Assembly (NCBI GenBank): GCA_040752275.1
Contig: JBFMFH010000101.1
Span: 1 to 64,000, forward strand
Origin: JBFMFH01 sp040752275
Lineage (GTDB): Bacteria; Acidobacteriota; Vicinamibacteria; Vicinamibacterales; JAKQTR01
Direction of reading: 5' to 3'
Length of the DNA stretch: 64,000 nt
The stretch's first letter is position 1; the number at the start of each line of letters is the position of its first letter. The notes beneath the pieces were generated by a model. The model searched no databases. It was not told where the DNA came from and saw only the letters and a program-made list of their open reading frames with translations. Shown piece by piece: positions 1 to 7,594 of this stretch. The translations under genes were made by a program, and so were the position numbers.

Positions 1-93
1 GCCGAACACCCCCGTTCTAGAGCGGGTCTCATCCCGGAGTCCTCCCGGAGTCATCCCGGAGTCCCCTGTCTCCTCCGGCTGCAGGCCGCGGCG
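1..93. repeat. 93-bp dispersed intergenic repeat, copy A
   Basis: Positions 1-93 match 59589-59681 in the same orientation with only three differences (positions 31, 53 and 80). The element opens with a short inverted repeat around TCTAGA (about 12-25), then three 11-bp units of the type TCCCGGAGTCC, then a TGTCTCCT stretch and the 17-bp GC-rich palindrome-like block at 75-91. It may extend left of the window. Copy B lies just after a gene end, so it is an intergenic element. No coding potential is claimed. Confidence 0.85.
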
Positions 94-120
94 GGCGCCC
101 GTCCGGCGCCACCCGCTCGG
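86..120. repeat. 35-bp GC-rich intergenic repeat, copy 1
   Basis: Positions 86-120 are identical to 23201-23235, inside the act-cox operon gap. It overlaps the end of the 93-bp repeat. The 17-bp block CCGGCYGCAGGCCGCGG occurs at 75-91, 140-156, 23448-23464 and 59663-59679. These blocks appear only between genes here. Function unknown. Confidence 0.75.
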
Positions 121-139
121 GATCACATCCTCGTCTACT

Positions 140-156
140 CCGGCCGCAGGCCGCGG
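140..156. repeat. 17-bp GC-rich block, second copy in this gap
   Basis: CCGGCCGCAGGCCGCGG, the same block as at 75-91 (one difference), 23448-23464 and 59663-59679. It is imperfectly self-complementary and could fold. The rest of the 1-319 gap shows no gene. Confidence 0.7.
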
Positions 157-230
157 CGGGGCTCGTCTGTGATCGTCGATCAGCGGCCGGCCCTGGCCTG
201 TCCGGCCCCGAGTCCGTGTGCCGCGCTGCA

Positions 231-256
231 CCGAATCCCCAATCCCGAATCCCGGG
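231..256. repeat. Heptad array, CGGGATT type
   Basis: Three 7-bp units of the AATCCCG type (CGGGATT on the minus strand) lie 64 bp upstream of the CydA-like start codon. Same family as the arrays at 18413, 25897 and 53413. Confidence 0.6.
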
Positions 257-319
257 GCTTGCCCGATTGAATCCAAGCGGGCAAGATGTCAGAGCCCCCG
301 CCCCCACGGAGGTCGGGTC

Positions 320-2071
320 ATGAACTACCCGGTCTGGGACATTCCCGGGAGTGGTCTGCTCATCGCCGGGATCGCCATCCTGCACGTCTTCATCTCGCAC
401 TTTGCCGTTGGCGGGGGGCTCTTCCTCGTGCTTGCCGAACGAAAGGCCCGCCTGGAGGACGATCGGGACTTCTTGGCCTACGTGAAGCGGCACAGCCGCT
501 TCTTCGTCCTCCTCACGCTGGTGCTGGGTGCCATCACGGGCGTGGGCATCTGGTTCACCATCGGGCTTGTCCATCCGCAAGCTACCTCGTCGCTCATCAG
601 CACGTTCGTGTGGGGCTGGGCGATCGAGTGGACGTTCTTCGTGGCCGAAATCGCGGCGGCGATGGTCTACTACTACGGCTGGGACCGCCTGTCGTCTCGC
701 AGCCACCTGGCGGTCGGCTGGATCTACTTCGCGAACGCGTGGCTCAGCCTTGTGGTCATCAACGGCATCCTGACCTACATGTTGACGCCCGGCGCATGGG
801 TGGCGACGAGAGGCTTCTGGGACGGGTTCTTCAATGACACCTACTGGCCGGGACTCGTCGCGCGGACATTCGCGTCGGCCGGCCTGGCCGGCCTCTATGC
901 GCTGCTGACCGCCTCCTGGCTCGCCGGCGGCGACCTCAAGGAAAAGGTGGCCCGCTATGCGGCCTGGGGCTGGATCGTGCCCATGGCGATCGCACTGCCG
1001 CTCGCGCTCCTGTGGTACTTGGCCGCGGCCGCTGGGGCAGGCGTGCCGGTGGCCGAGATCCTCGGCGCGAAGACCGGAGGGATCGGCCCGATCCTGAGCG
1101 CCATCTTCTCGCGCTCCGACACGGGCTACCCGATTGCGCAAGCGGCCGGCTTCTGGCTCATCCTCGCTTCCGTCACGCTCGTCGTCTTGACGCTCTACAT
1201 CGCTCTCATGCGGGCGCGGGAATACCGCTGGCCGCTCGCGGCGTGCGTGATGGTCCTCGGGTTTGTCGCCATGGGTTCCGGCGAATGGGTCCGCGAGGAT
1301 CTGCGCAAGCCGTACGTCATCGGGCAGTTCATGTTCGTCCACGGCGTCAGACTGCCGGCGGCCCCGGGCGTCCCGCAGCCCCCGCCCGAGACCAGCGACC
1401 GGTTCGGGCGCGATCGGTTCACCGTCGAGGCCCTCAATACGAACGGAGTCCTCGCAACGTCCGCCTGGATCCGCCCGACGACGCCTGAGATGGCCTCGGA
1501 CTATCTGCTGCGTGTGGGACACGAGGGCCGGGAGCTGTTCAGGGTCGAGTGCTCCTGGTGCCATACCGACAGCGGGTACTTGGCCATCCGGCCCCTCGTC
1601 AGGGGAAAGAGCGTGTCGGCGCTGCAGACGGTGCTGACCCGGATGGCCGAGCCCGTCGATGCCCAGGGCAACCCGGTGGGGTGGGATACAGCCGGCCTTC
1701 GCCTGAAGACGTGGCGGAGCCGGCGAATGCCGCCGTTTGTGGGGACCGGCGACGAGCGCCGAACGTTGTCGGCCTACCTCGCGCTCCTGGGCGGGGCGAA
1801 CGCGACCGATCTCGCACCGCCCGAACCCGGCGCTGCCGAGCGCGTCGGGAAGTCCTACTACGAAACCAACTGCTCAGCATGCCACGCCGCGGAAGGGCTC
1901 GTGCCGTTCGATGCACGCGGGCGAACGGCGGAGCAGATCTACGAGCTGATCGGACGGCTGCCCGGCATCAGCGAGATGATGCCGGCGTTCGAAGGGGCGG
2001 AGGAGGAGCGCCGGGCGCTGGCGGCGTACATGGCCACGATCCGGGGCGCCGTGCCGAAGGGAGGTGCCTGA
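320..2071 (+). CDS. Cytochrome bd-superfamily CydA-like subunit with C-terminal diheme cytochrome c
   Basis: 583 residues. The N-terminal ~360 residues are multi-helix and align by eye to CydA: a helix-1 His (H22, LHVFISHF), the helix with E103, GWDRL at 120-124 followed by H129. The long quinol-binding Q loop of canonical CydA is absent, and the position of E. coli H186 (haem b558 ligand) reads Arg (R182). The C-terminal half carries two haem-c motifs, CSWCH at 411 and CSACH at 518. It is therefore probably fed by c-type haem rather than by quinol, on the outer face of the cytoplasmic membrane. The start at 320 has a GGAGG eight bases upstream; the longer upstream reading is rejected because it runs through the heptad repeat. 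The next gene starts directly after the stop. Oxygen reduction is inferred from the family, not shown. Confidence 0.8.
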   Translation: MNYPVWDIPGSGLLIAGIAILHVFISHFAVGGGLFLVLAERKARLEDDRDFLAYVKRHSRFFVLLTLVLGAITGVGIWFTIGLVHPQATSSLISTFVWGWAIEWTFFVAEIAAAMVYYYGWDRLSSRSHLAVGWIYFANAWLSLVVINGILTYMLTPGAWVATRGFWDGFFNDTYWPGLVARTFASAGLAGLYALLTASWLAGGDLKEKVARYAAWGWIVPMAIALPLALLWYLAAAAGAGVPVAEILGAKTGGIGPILSAIFSRSDTGYPIAQAAGFWLILASVTLVVLTLYIALMRAREYRWPLAACVMVLGFVAMGSGEWVREDLRKPYVIGQFMFVHGVRLPAAPGVPQPPPETSDRFGRDRFTVEALNTNGVLATSAWIRPTTPEMASDYLLRVGHEGRELFRVECSWCHTDSGYLAIRPLVRGKSVSALQTVLTRMAEPVDAQGNPVGWDTAGLRLKTWRSRRMPPFVGTGDERRTLSAYLALLGGANATDLAPPEPGAAERVGKSYYETNCSACHAAEGLVPFDARGRTAEQIYELIGRLPGISEMMPAFEGAEEERRALAAYMATIRGAVPKGGA

Positions 2072-3169
2072 GTGATTCCCGCCATTCCCCAGCCCGACCC
2101 CGTTCCCCTGCCCGCGCCCGTGTGGCTGCTGTGGGCACTCCTGCTCTTCACCTTCCTGCTCCACGTGATTGCCATGAACCTGGTGTTGGGCGGTTCGCTT
2201 CTGGCCGCCATCGCCAGGGTCCGGTCGCAAACGGGCGACCGCCCGCATGAGGCGCGGCTGGCCCAGTTCTTCGTCAAGGCGGCGCCCGTCCTTCTCTCGG
2301 CGACGGTGACGTTCGGTGTGGCTGCGCTGCTGTTCCTGCAGGTGCTCTACGGTCGCGTGTTCTTCGCGTCGGCCGTGCTGATGGGATGGTGGTGGCTGGG
2401 CGTCATCCCGCTGCTGGTGCTTGCCTACTACGCCTCGTACCTGCTGGCGTTCCGCGAGCACGATCTCGGGCCGGCCGGGACCATCTTGGCCTGGCTCATC
2501 GCCGCCATCGCGGGCCTCATCGCCCTCATCTACGGGAACAACATGACGCTCATGCTGAAGCCGCAGGAGATGGTGGCGCTCTACGCGTCGAGCGGGAGGG
2601 GCCTGCACCTGAACCTGCTGGACATGACCTTGCTCCCGCGACACCTGCACACGTTGTGCGGCGCCATCGCGGTGAGCGGGATGGCCGTGGCAGTCGTCGC
2701 CGCCATGCACGAGAAGGAGGACCCGGACCACGCCCGGTGGGGGATCCGCTACGGTGCGGCGGTTGCAGCAGTTGCGACGGGGCTGAACATTTTTGCCGGC
2801 ATGTGGTGGCTCGCGGCACTCCCGCGCGATGTCATGCAGCGTTTCATGGGGCAGGACATGACGGCCATGGTCGTGCTGCTCCTGGGGATCCTGCTGACCA
2901 TCACTGGCGTCGGGCTGCTGCTCCTGGCAACCGCCAGCAAGCGGGCGCCGCGCACGGTCGTCGTGGCGGCGGCGCACCTGCTGGTGGGCATCGCGCTGAT
3001 GCTGCTGACGCGCGACACGGTCCGGGCGGCGTCGCTCGCGCAGGCCGGCTTCCAGCCGGCGAATTGGATCATGCCCCAGTGGGGGCCGATTCTGATCTTC
3101 ATCGCGCTGCTGGTCATCTCCTCCACAAGTGTGGTCTGGATGGTGCGGGCGCTGGCCCGCGGTAGGTAG
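2072..3169 (+). CDS. CydA-like membrane partner subunit
   Basis: 365 residues, about nine hydrophobic helices and no haem-c motif. GTG start with GGGAGG just upstream, abutting the previous stop, so the two are co-translated. Helix 1 reads LLHVIAMNLVLGG (H31), resembling helix 1 of the upstream CydA-like protein. A later helix reads RHLHTLCGAIAVSG (H191, H193), matching the CydA helix that supplies a b558 ligand, which the first subunit lacks. I infer a heterodimer of two CydA-derived subunits with divided haem sites. It could alternatively be a structural CydB-like partner. The ligand assignments are eye alignments. Confidence 0.6.
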   Translation: MIPAIPQPDPVPLPAPVWLLWALLLFTFLLHVIAMNLVLGGSLLAAIARVRSQTGDRPHEARLAQFFVKAAPVLLSATVTFGVAALLFLQVLYGRVFFASAVLMGWWWLGVIPLLVLAYYASYLLAFREHDLGPAGTILAWLIAAIAGLIALIYGNNMTLMLKPQEMVALYASSGRGLHLNLLDMTLLPRHLHTLCGAIAVSGMAVAVVAAMHEKEDPDHARWGIRYGAAVAAVATGLNIFAGMWWLAALPRDVMQRFMGQDMTAMVVLLLGILLTITGVGLLLLATASKRAPRTVVVAAAHLLVGIALMLLTRDTVRAASLAQAGFQPANWIMPQWGPILIFIALLVISSTSVVWMVRALARGR

Positions 3170-3187
3170 ACCGAGCAGCCGTACGGC

Positions 3188-3934
3188 TCAGGCGAACGTG
3201 GCGACGACCGGAGCGTGGTCGCTGGTGCCGATCTCGCGGAAGGACGGGCACGACCGCGCGCGGCTCGCGATCGACGGACTGGCCAGGACGTAATCGAGCC
3301 GCCACCCGATATTCCGCTGACGCAGGCTGCGCCACGGCGCCCACCAGGTGAAGTACTGGTCGTTGGAGGGATCGAGCGTGCGGCCCACATCCACCAACCC
3401 CGCGTCGAGGAGGCGGCTGAACAAGCCCCGCTCCTCGGACGACTGGCCGAGCGCGTCGGGCTTCCGTTCCTTCGGGTGCACGTCCATCTCCGTGTGTGCG
3501 ACGTTCATGTCGCCGCAGAGGACGAGGGGCCTTCCAGCGGAAGCCGACTCCCGGGCGAAGGCCTCCAAAGCCTGAAGGAACCGTACTTTGGCTGCGTAGT
3601 CCTTGCCACCGTTCGGCACGTAGATGGAGGCGACCAGGAGAGGTCCGACCTCGGCGGTCACGACGCGCGTCTCGAAGTCGAACGAAGGATGGGTGAATGA
3701 GGGCGCTGCGGCGTGGAAGGCCCTGCGAACCAGAACTGCGACGCCAGAGTACCCACTCTGTCCGTGCCAGTACGTCCAGTAGCCGTCGAGATCCCACAGC
3801 GACGGCGGAACCTGGTCGCGAGCCGCCTTGATCTCCTGCAGGCAGACGACGTCAGGCGACTCGCGCTCCAGCCACTCGAGCACCTGCGCCTGGCGGGCGC
3901 GGATGCCGTTGACGTTCCAGGTCGCGATCTTCAA
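3188..3934 (-). CDS. xthA: Exodeoxyribonuclease III / AP endonuclease family
   Basis: 248 residues, usual length for XthA. It starts KIATWNVNGIRAR, then LQEIKA (metal-binding Glu), GYSGVAVLV, LCGDMNVAHTEMDVHP (catalytic Asp/Asn), WRLDYVLAS and the terminal SDHAP (catalytic Asp-His). It would cleave abasic sites and remove 3' blocking groups from duplex DNA in the cytoplasm. The start appears to be TTG at 3934, set by homology. It is the second gene of a minus-strand pair, 10 bp after the cytochrome lipoprotein. It ends 18 bp from the convergent CydA-like gene. Confidence 0.93.
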   Translation of the reverse strand: MKIATWNVNGIRARQAQVLEWLERESPDVVCLQEIKAARDQVPPSLWDLDGYWTYWHGQSGYSGVAVLVRRAFHAAAPSFTHPSFDFETRVVTAEVGPLLVASIYVPNGGKDYAAKVRFLQALEAFARESASAGRPLVLCGDMNVAHTEMDVHPKERKPDALGQSSEERGLFSRLLDAGLVDVGRTLDPSNDQYFTWWAPWRSLRQRNIGWRLDYVLASPSIASRARSCPSFREIGTSDHAPVVATFA

Positions 3935-3944
3935 GGCGTGCGCA

Positions 3945-4715
3945 CTACTTTGGGAGACCAGGGCCCCAGGCCCTGCCGTGCAGGCCGTGACAAGCCGCGC
4001 AGCCGGCGGTCACTTCGCCGTAGACCGCGACTCTCGTTCCCATGTCGCCGGCGTCGACGGCCTTGTCTGCCCACCCATGGACCTTCGTCTCGAAGGTCCT
4101 GATCTCCTGGGTGAGCTTCTCGTCCTTGGGAAGCTCCTCTGCCGCCATGGGCGAGACCTTCAAGGCTTCAGCACCCTGCCGCCACTTCATCTCCGAGGGA
4201 CCGACGAGGCCCTGCATCATCAGGTCCATTGCCCACTGATGCTCGAGCATGTGCGCCGACACGCCCGCGCCGGCAGGCGGCTTGGGCACATCGTCGAAGC
4301 TGACGACGACGCTCGTCTTCGTGTGGCACGTGCCGCATGCGGCCAGAAGCTGGGCCGTGGCCGTGGCCGCGTCGTTGATGCTGGTGGCGTCCACCACCAT
4401 CTTCGACGTTCTTTTCATGTTCGCCAGCTCGTCGACGACCGTTGCGGGCAGACCGGCCGGCGGCTCGTGGTCGGCCAGCCACGCGGCCGGCGCGCTGGCC
4501 GCCTCCAGATCGCCGCGTGTGACGGCGTTGTGAATCTCAGTGATGCGGTTCAGGTGCTCGTGCATGTGCTTGCTGGCCTCGCTCTGGGCAGATGGAGCGG
4601 GCTCGGCTGCCGGTGCGGACTCGGCCGGAGGCTGCGAAGATCCGCCGCACGCGACCACGACTGAAAGTGATGCCAGCAGAAGCGCCAGAATCAACAACGG
4701 GACACGTCGGGACAT
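3945..4715 (-). CDS. Diheme cytochrome c lipoprotein
   Basis: 256 residues. The start at 4715 has a GGAGG seven bases upstream. A hydrophobic leader ends in the lipobox-like SVVVAC, followed by a Ser/Pro/Ala-rich linker, so it should be a lipoprotein exported across the inner membrane. Two haem-c motifs: CGTCH at 127 and CAACH at 239. The body is helical with conserved His (HMHEHLNRI, HMLEHQWAMDLMM), suggesting two four-helix cytochrome units. Electron partner unknown; the nearby CydA-like haem-c oxidase is a candidate by proximity only. Co-transcribed with xthA. Confidence 0.82.
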   Translation of the reverse strand: MSRRVPLLILALLLASLSVVVACGGSSQPPAESAPAAEPAPSAQSEASKHMHEHLNRITEIHNAVTRGDLEAASAPAAWLADHEPPAGLPATVVDELANMKRTSKMVVDATSINDAATATAQLLAACGTCHTKTSVVVSFDDVPKPPAGAGVSAHMLEHQWAMDLMMQGLVGPSEMKWRQGAEALKVSPMAAEELPKDEKLTQEIRTFETKVHGWADKAVDAGDMGTRVAVYGEVTAGCAACHGLHGRAWGPGLPK

Positions 4716-4885
4716 AACGAACCTCCACACGAGGGCAGGGGCATTGTCGACCCCGCTCTCGCCTGCCGTCAAGCTGGACCCGGTGGCAGACCCGGCCGTA
4801 CCGATGTCCGCGGCAGCGGAACCACCGGCGGTCGCCCGCACGTGCGTGGCGGTCTGATGCGGAGCCTGGCTGCTATGCTCGTCTC

Positions 4886-6142
4886 GTGCATCACGGGCAC
4901 CGCAGACCGGCCTTCGTCCTGAACATCCATGCCGACTACGGCTGCCGTCAGTCCGGAGCCTGCTGCTCGGCCGGGTGGGACATCCCGGTCGGGCCCGATG
5001 TCGCCGCGCGCCTGGAAGCCGCGCTGCACGACGGGCGGCTCCGTACAGCGGGAACGCCGGCACCGGGCCTCTCCGCCCTCGTGCGGACACCGGCGCCGCC
5101 CGCGGGTGCGGCGGCCGTCCTCGGCAAGGACGCCAGTGGGGGGTGTGTGTTCCTCGATCGCGACGACCACAACCACTGCATCGTACACCGGAACCTGGGT
5201 CAGGACCTCCTCCCGGAGGCTTGCCGTCACTTCCCTCGCATCACACTCCTCGATCGGCGGGGCGTCCATGTCACGCTGTCGCACTTCTGCCCGACCGCGG
5301 CGGCTATGCTCTTGCGAGACGATGTCACCGACCTGTGTGTGGTCGAGGATGCACCGAGGCGTATGTCCGGACCCGACGACGAAGGGTTCGATGCTACCAG
5401 GACGATCCCACCGCTCCTGCGGCCTGGCGTCGCCTTCGACCTCGACGCCTACACGCGATGGGAGGCGTGGCAGATTGCGGTCCTCGGCCGCGACGACCTG
5501 GGTGCGGAGCAGGCCATCGAGACCATCGCCCATGCGGCAGACCTGCTGCGGTCGTGGACACCGGCTCGGGGGGCGCTCCTCTGCTCGGTCGAGCAGGCGG
5601 CGGCGGATGCCGGTTCGGCAATCACCGCTCGGCCGCGGGCGGTCTCGCGGCGACCCCAGCCGTGCCCACGGGCGGCCGCGGCGCCGCTCCGCACATACAG
5701 GAGCATCGCCGGTCTCGTCCGCCCCGGCCTTCCGGCTCCCGCCGAGCCGCCGGAGTTCGGCCCGACCTTCACGTCGTTCGTCGAACCGGTCTGGGCAGAA
5801 TACTCGCGCCCCGTGCGGCGCTACGTTGCGGCCAAGGCATTCGCCGCCTGGAGCGCCTACCAGGGAGAAGGCGTCAGAACGAATGCCGCCGTGCTCGGCG
5901 TGGTGCTGGACGTGTTGAAGGTGGAGTGCGTCGGACAGACACAACCAGCTCGACGCCCGCTCGATGCTCGTCTGTTGTGTGAAGCCTTCCGCCGGTCGGA
6001 TCTGCTCCTCGAACATCTGGTCGACAGAATCGACCTGGTCCGCCGCCTCGCGCCGGTCGAGTCACTCGAACCCGGGCGGTGGTTGACGGCATTCCCCTTT
6101 GACGATCGGCCGGGATTCGGCGATCCTCTCCAAGCATGCTGA
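4886..6142 (+). CDS. YkgJ/FliB-type cysteine-cluster protein
   Basis: 418 residues with a GTG start. The N-terminal part has the metal-chelating Cys pattern of YkgJ proteins: C20-x5-CC, then GGCVFL, CIVH, EACRHFP and SHFCPTA. These are the iron/zinc-binding cysteines of the family, which includes flagellin lysine N-methylase FliB. The C-terminal ~220 residues are helical and not recognised in detail. No flagellar genes are near, so a methylase role is not claimed. The stop overlaps the next start (ATGCTGA), implying translational coupling to the lipid-kinase-like gene. Confidence 0.7.
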   Translation: MHHGHRRPAFVLNIHADYGCRQSGACCSAGWDIPVGPDVAARLEAALHDGRLRTAGTPAPGLSALVRTPAPPAGAAAVLGKDASGGCVFLDRDDHNHCIVHRNLGQDLLPEACRHFPRITLLDRRGVHVTLSHFCPTAAAMLLRDDVTDLCVVEDAPRRMSGPDDEGFDATRTIPPLLRPGVAFDLDAYTRWEAWQIAVLGRDDLGAEQAIETIAHAADLLRSWTPARGALLCSVEQAAADAGSAITARPRAVSRRPQPCPRAAAAPLRTYRSIAGLVRPGLPAPAEPPEFGPTFTSFVEPVWAEYSRPVRRYVAAKAFAAWSAYQGEGVRTNAAVLGVVLDVLKVECVGQTQPARRPLDARLLCEAFRRSDLLLEHLVDRIDLVRRLAPVESLEPGRWLTAFPFDDRPGFGDPLQAC

Positions 6143-7215
6143 CCTCCCCTTTGCAGCCGCTTGGGCCGGGAGCCCGGCTGGCATTGCTCGCCAATCCCGT
6201 GGCCCGCCGGGCGGGCAGTGCCCGCAGGCTCCGGGAGGCCGCGCTCGTGCTGCGCGAGCGCTATCAGATCGACATCGTCTCGCCCGCCGATCCGGCGGCG
6301 ATTGCCTCGGCGGCGCGCGCCGCCGCCGCGTCGCACGACGGCATTGTCGTGCTGGGTGGGGACGGGACGCTCAACCGTGTCGTCAACGCCCTCGGCGAGA
6401 ACTCCACGCCCGTGGGACTCCTCCCGCTCGGTACCGGGAACGACTTCGCGCGGGCGATGAAGATACCCACCGACCTGCGTGGAGCCGCCGTCCGGCTCCT
6501 CAACGGTCGCGTGAGGATGGTCGATCTCCTCGAGGTCAACGGGCATCTCTTCTGCACCGCCGGTCTACTCGGCCTGCCGGCAGACGCGGCCTTGAGCGTC
6601 GATCGATGGACCCGCCCGTCGTCGTGGACGCGGCCCTTCGCGCGGTTGCTCGGTGGTGCCACCTACCGGCTTGCCGGGATCCGGCACCTGATGCTGCGCG
6701 GGGGAACGACCAGGACCCTCCACCTCCGCCTGAGTCCTTCGATGTGCGAGTCCGGCGACCTACGTGCGCCCTCAGGACCGAGTGCTGAGCGAGCAGATCC
6801 GATCACCTGCGGCGGGAACGAATCGTGGCCGCATGTGCGAGTCGAAGCACCGAGTGAGTCGGTCCCCGTGATGGTGCACGACGGGCACCGCCGGATGGCC
6901 ACGCACGGCGTGTTCGTGGCCAACACAGCAGTCCTCGGTGGCGGACTGGTCCTGCCCCTCGACGCCGACGAAAGTGACGGACGGATGGAGGTGGCCGTCA
7001 TTCGGAGGATGCCACGCCTCCGCCTGTGGTGGGCGTTCGCGTGCCTTGCGCAGGGATGGCCTGTGCCTGAAGGCGTACTCGACATCGCCCGCGCGCCGGC
7101 CGTGGAAATCGTCTCGGACGAAGAGCTGCCCTTCACGGCGGACGGCGATCTGCTGTGCCGTGACACGCGCTTCGCGGTCCGGGTCAGGCCGTGTGCCCTG
7201 AGGGTGATCTGCTGA
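6136..7215 (+). CDS. Diacylglycerol kinase catalytic-domain protein
   Basis: 359 residues. It has ALLANPVARR near residue 15, the nucleotide-binding GGDGTLN near 75 and PLGTGNDFAR near 95, all hallmarks of the DAGK/sphingosine-kinase fold (DgkB/YegS/BmrU type). It probably phosphorylates a lipid alcohol with ATP at the membrane's inner face. The region about 195-240 is an insertion rich in charged residues relative to YegS. The C-terminus is the usual beta-sandwich (LPFTADGDLL). It overlaps the preceding gene by 7 bp. Substrate cannot be told from sequence. Confidence 0.85.
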   Translation: MLTSPLQPLGPGARLALLANPVARRAGSARRLREAALVLRERYQIDIVSPADPAAIASAARAAAASHDGIVVLGGDGTLNRVVNALGENSTPVGLLPLGTGNDFARAMKIPTDLRGAAVRLLNGRVRMVDLLEVNGHLFCTAGLLGLPADAALSVDRWTRPSSWTRPFARLLGGATYRLAGIRHLMLRGGTTRTLHLRLSPSMCESGDLRAPSGPSAERADPITCGGNESWPHVRVEAPSESVPVMVHDGHRRMATHGVFVANTAVLGGGLVLPLDADESDGRMEVAVIRRMPRLRLWWAFACLAQGWPVPEGVLDIARAPAVEIVSDEELPFTADGDLLCRDTRFAVRVRPCALRVIC

Positions 7216-7344
7216 GGGCTCGGAGTCGACTCTGCCGGCACCCGCACCGCGCAGGCGCTCCTGCAAGATTCGTCTCATGTTCGTCTCGGGCGGTTTCGCG
7301 GCGATGCCGGGGCCGCGCGTCTTCGGCCCGGTCACTCGATCATG

Positions 7345-7518
7345 TCTTTCTGGAGAGGATCTAGGGTCCTCACTGGATACCGCCGGGCGTGCTTGCGGGA
7401 CTATTTTCAGGACGAAACGGGGTGCCGGCAACGCCGGCCCCGATTCGCTGCGGAAGAACCGCAGAACGATCTCCCTCCTGGGGGTGGTCAGCTTGCCACT
7501 GACCACCCCGATTTTTTT
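7345..7518 (+). ncRNA. Candidate structured small RNA ending in an intrinsic terminator
   Basis: The 380-bp gap between two converging genes holds no credible ORF but several hairpins on the plus strand: a GGGG/CCGGC stem with AAC loop near 7420-7440, a CTGCGG-AAGAA-CCGCAG hairpin near 7448-7464, and possible closing pairing of GGAG..GATC (about 7352-7361) with GATC..CTCC (about 7469-7477). It ends in a strong terminator. The nearest upstream stop is 266 bp before the terminator, long for a 3' UTR. The 5' end is a guess; no clear promoter was found. A 6S-like RNA or a gene 3' UTR are alternatives. Confidence 0.35.
7481..7518 (+). terminator. Rho-independent terminator
   Basis: A perfect 11-bp stem, GGGGTGGTCAG (7481-7491) pairing with CTGACCACCCC (7499-7509), with a 7-base loop, followed by a run of seven T (7512-7518). 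The T run exists only on the plus strand. It is the clearest intrinsic terminator in the window. Confidence 0.92.
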
Positions 7519-7594
7519 CGATTCCTGTTCGCCTACCTGCCGCCAGACGTGCGGCCCGGATGCAGCGCCACGGCGTCGCTGGTGGCGAACCGTG

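Noticed and set aside
29..1564. A 511-codon open frame on the minus strand opposite the CydA-like gene
   Set aside because: Its translation is Arg/Gly/Pro-rich low-grade sequence without motifs. Long antisense frames are expected at this G+C content. The same applies to 33088-35463, 1874-2977 and 41088-42368.
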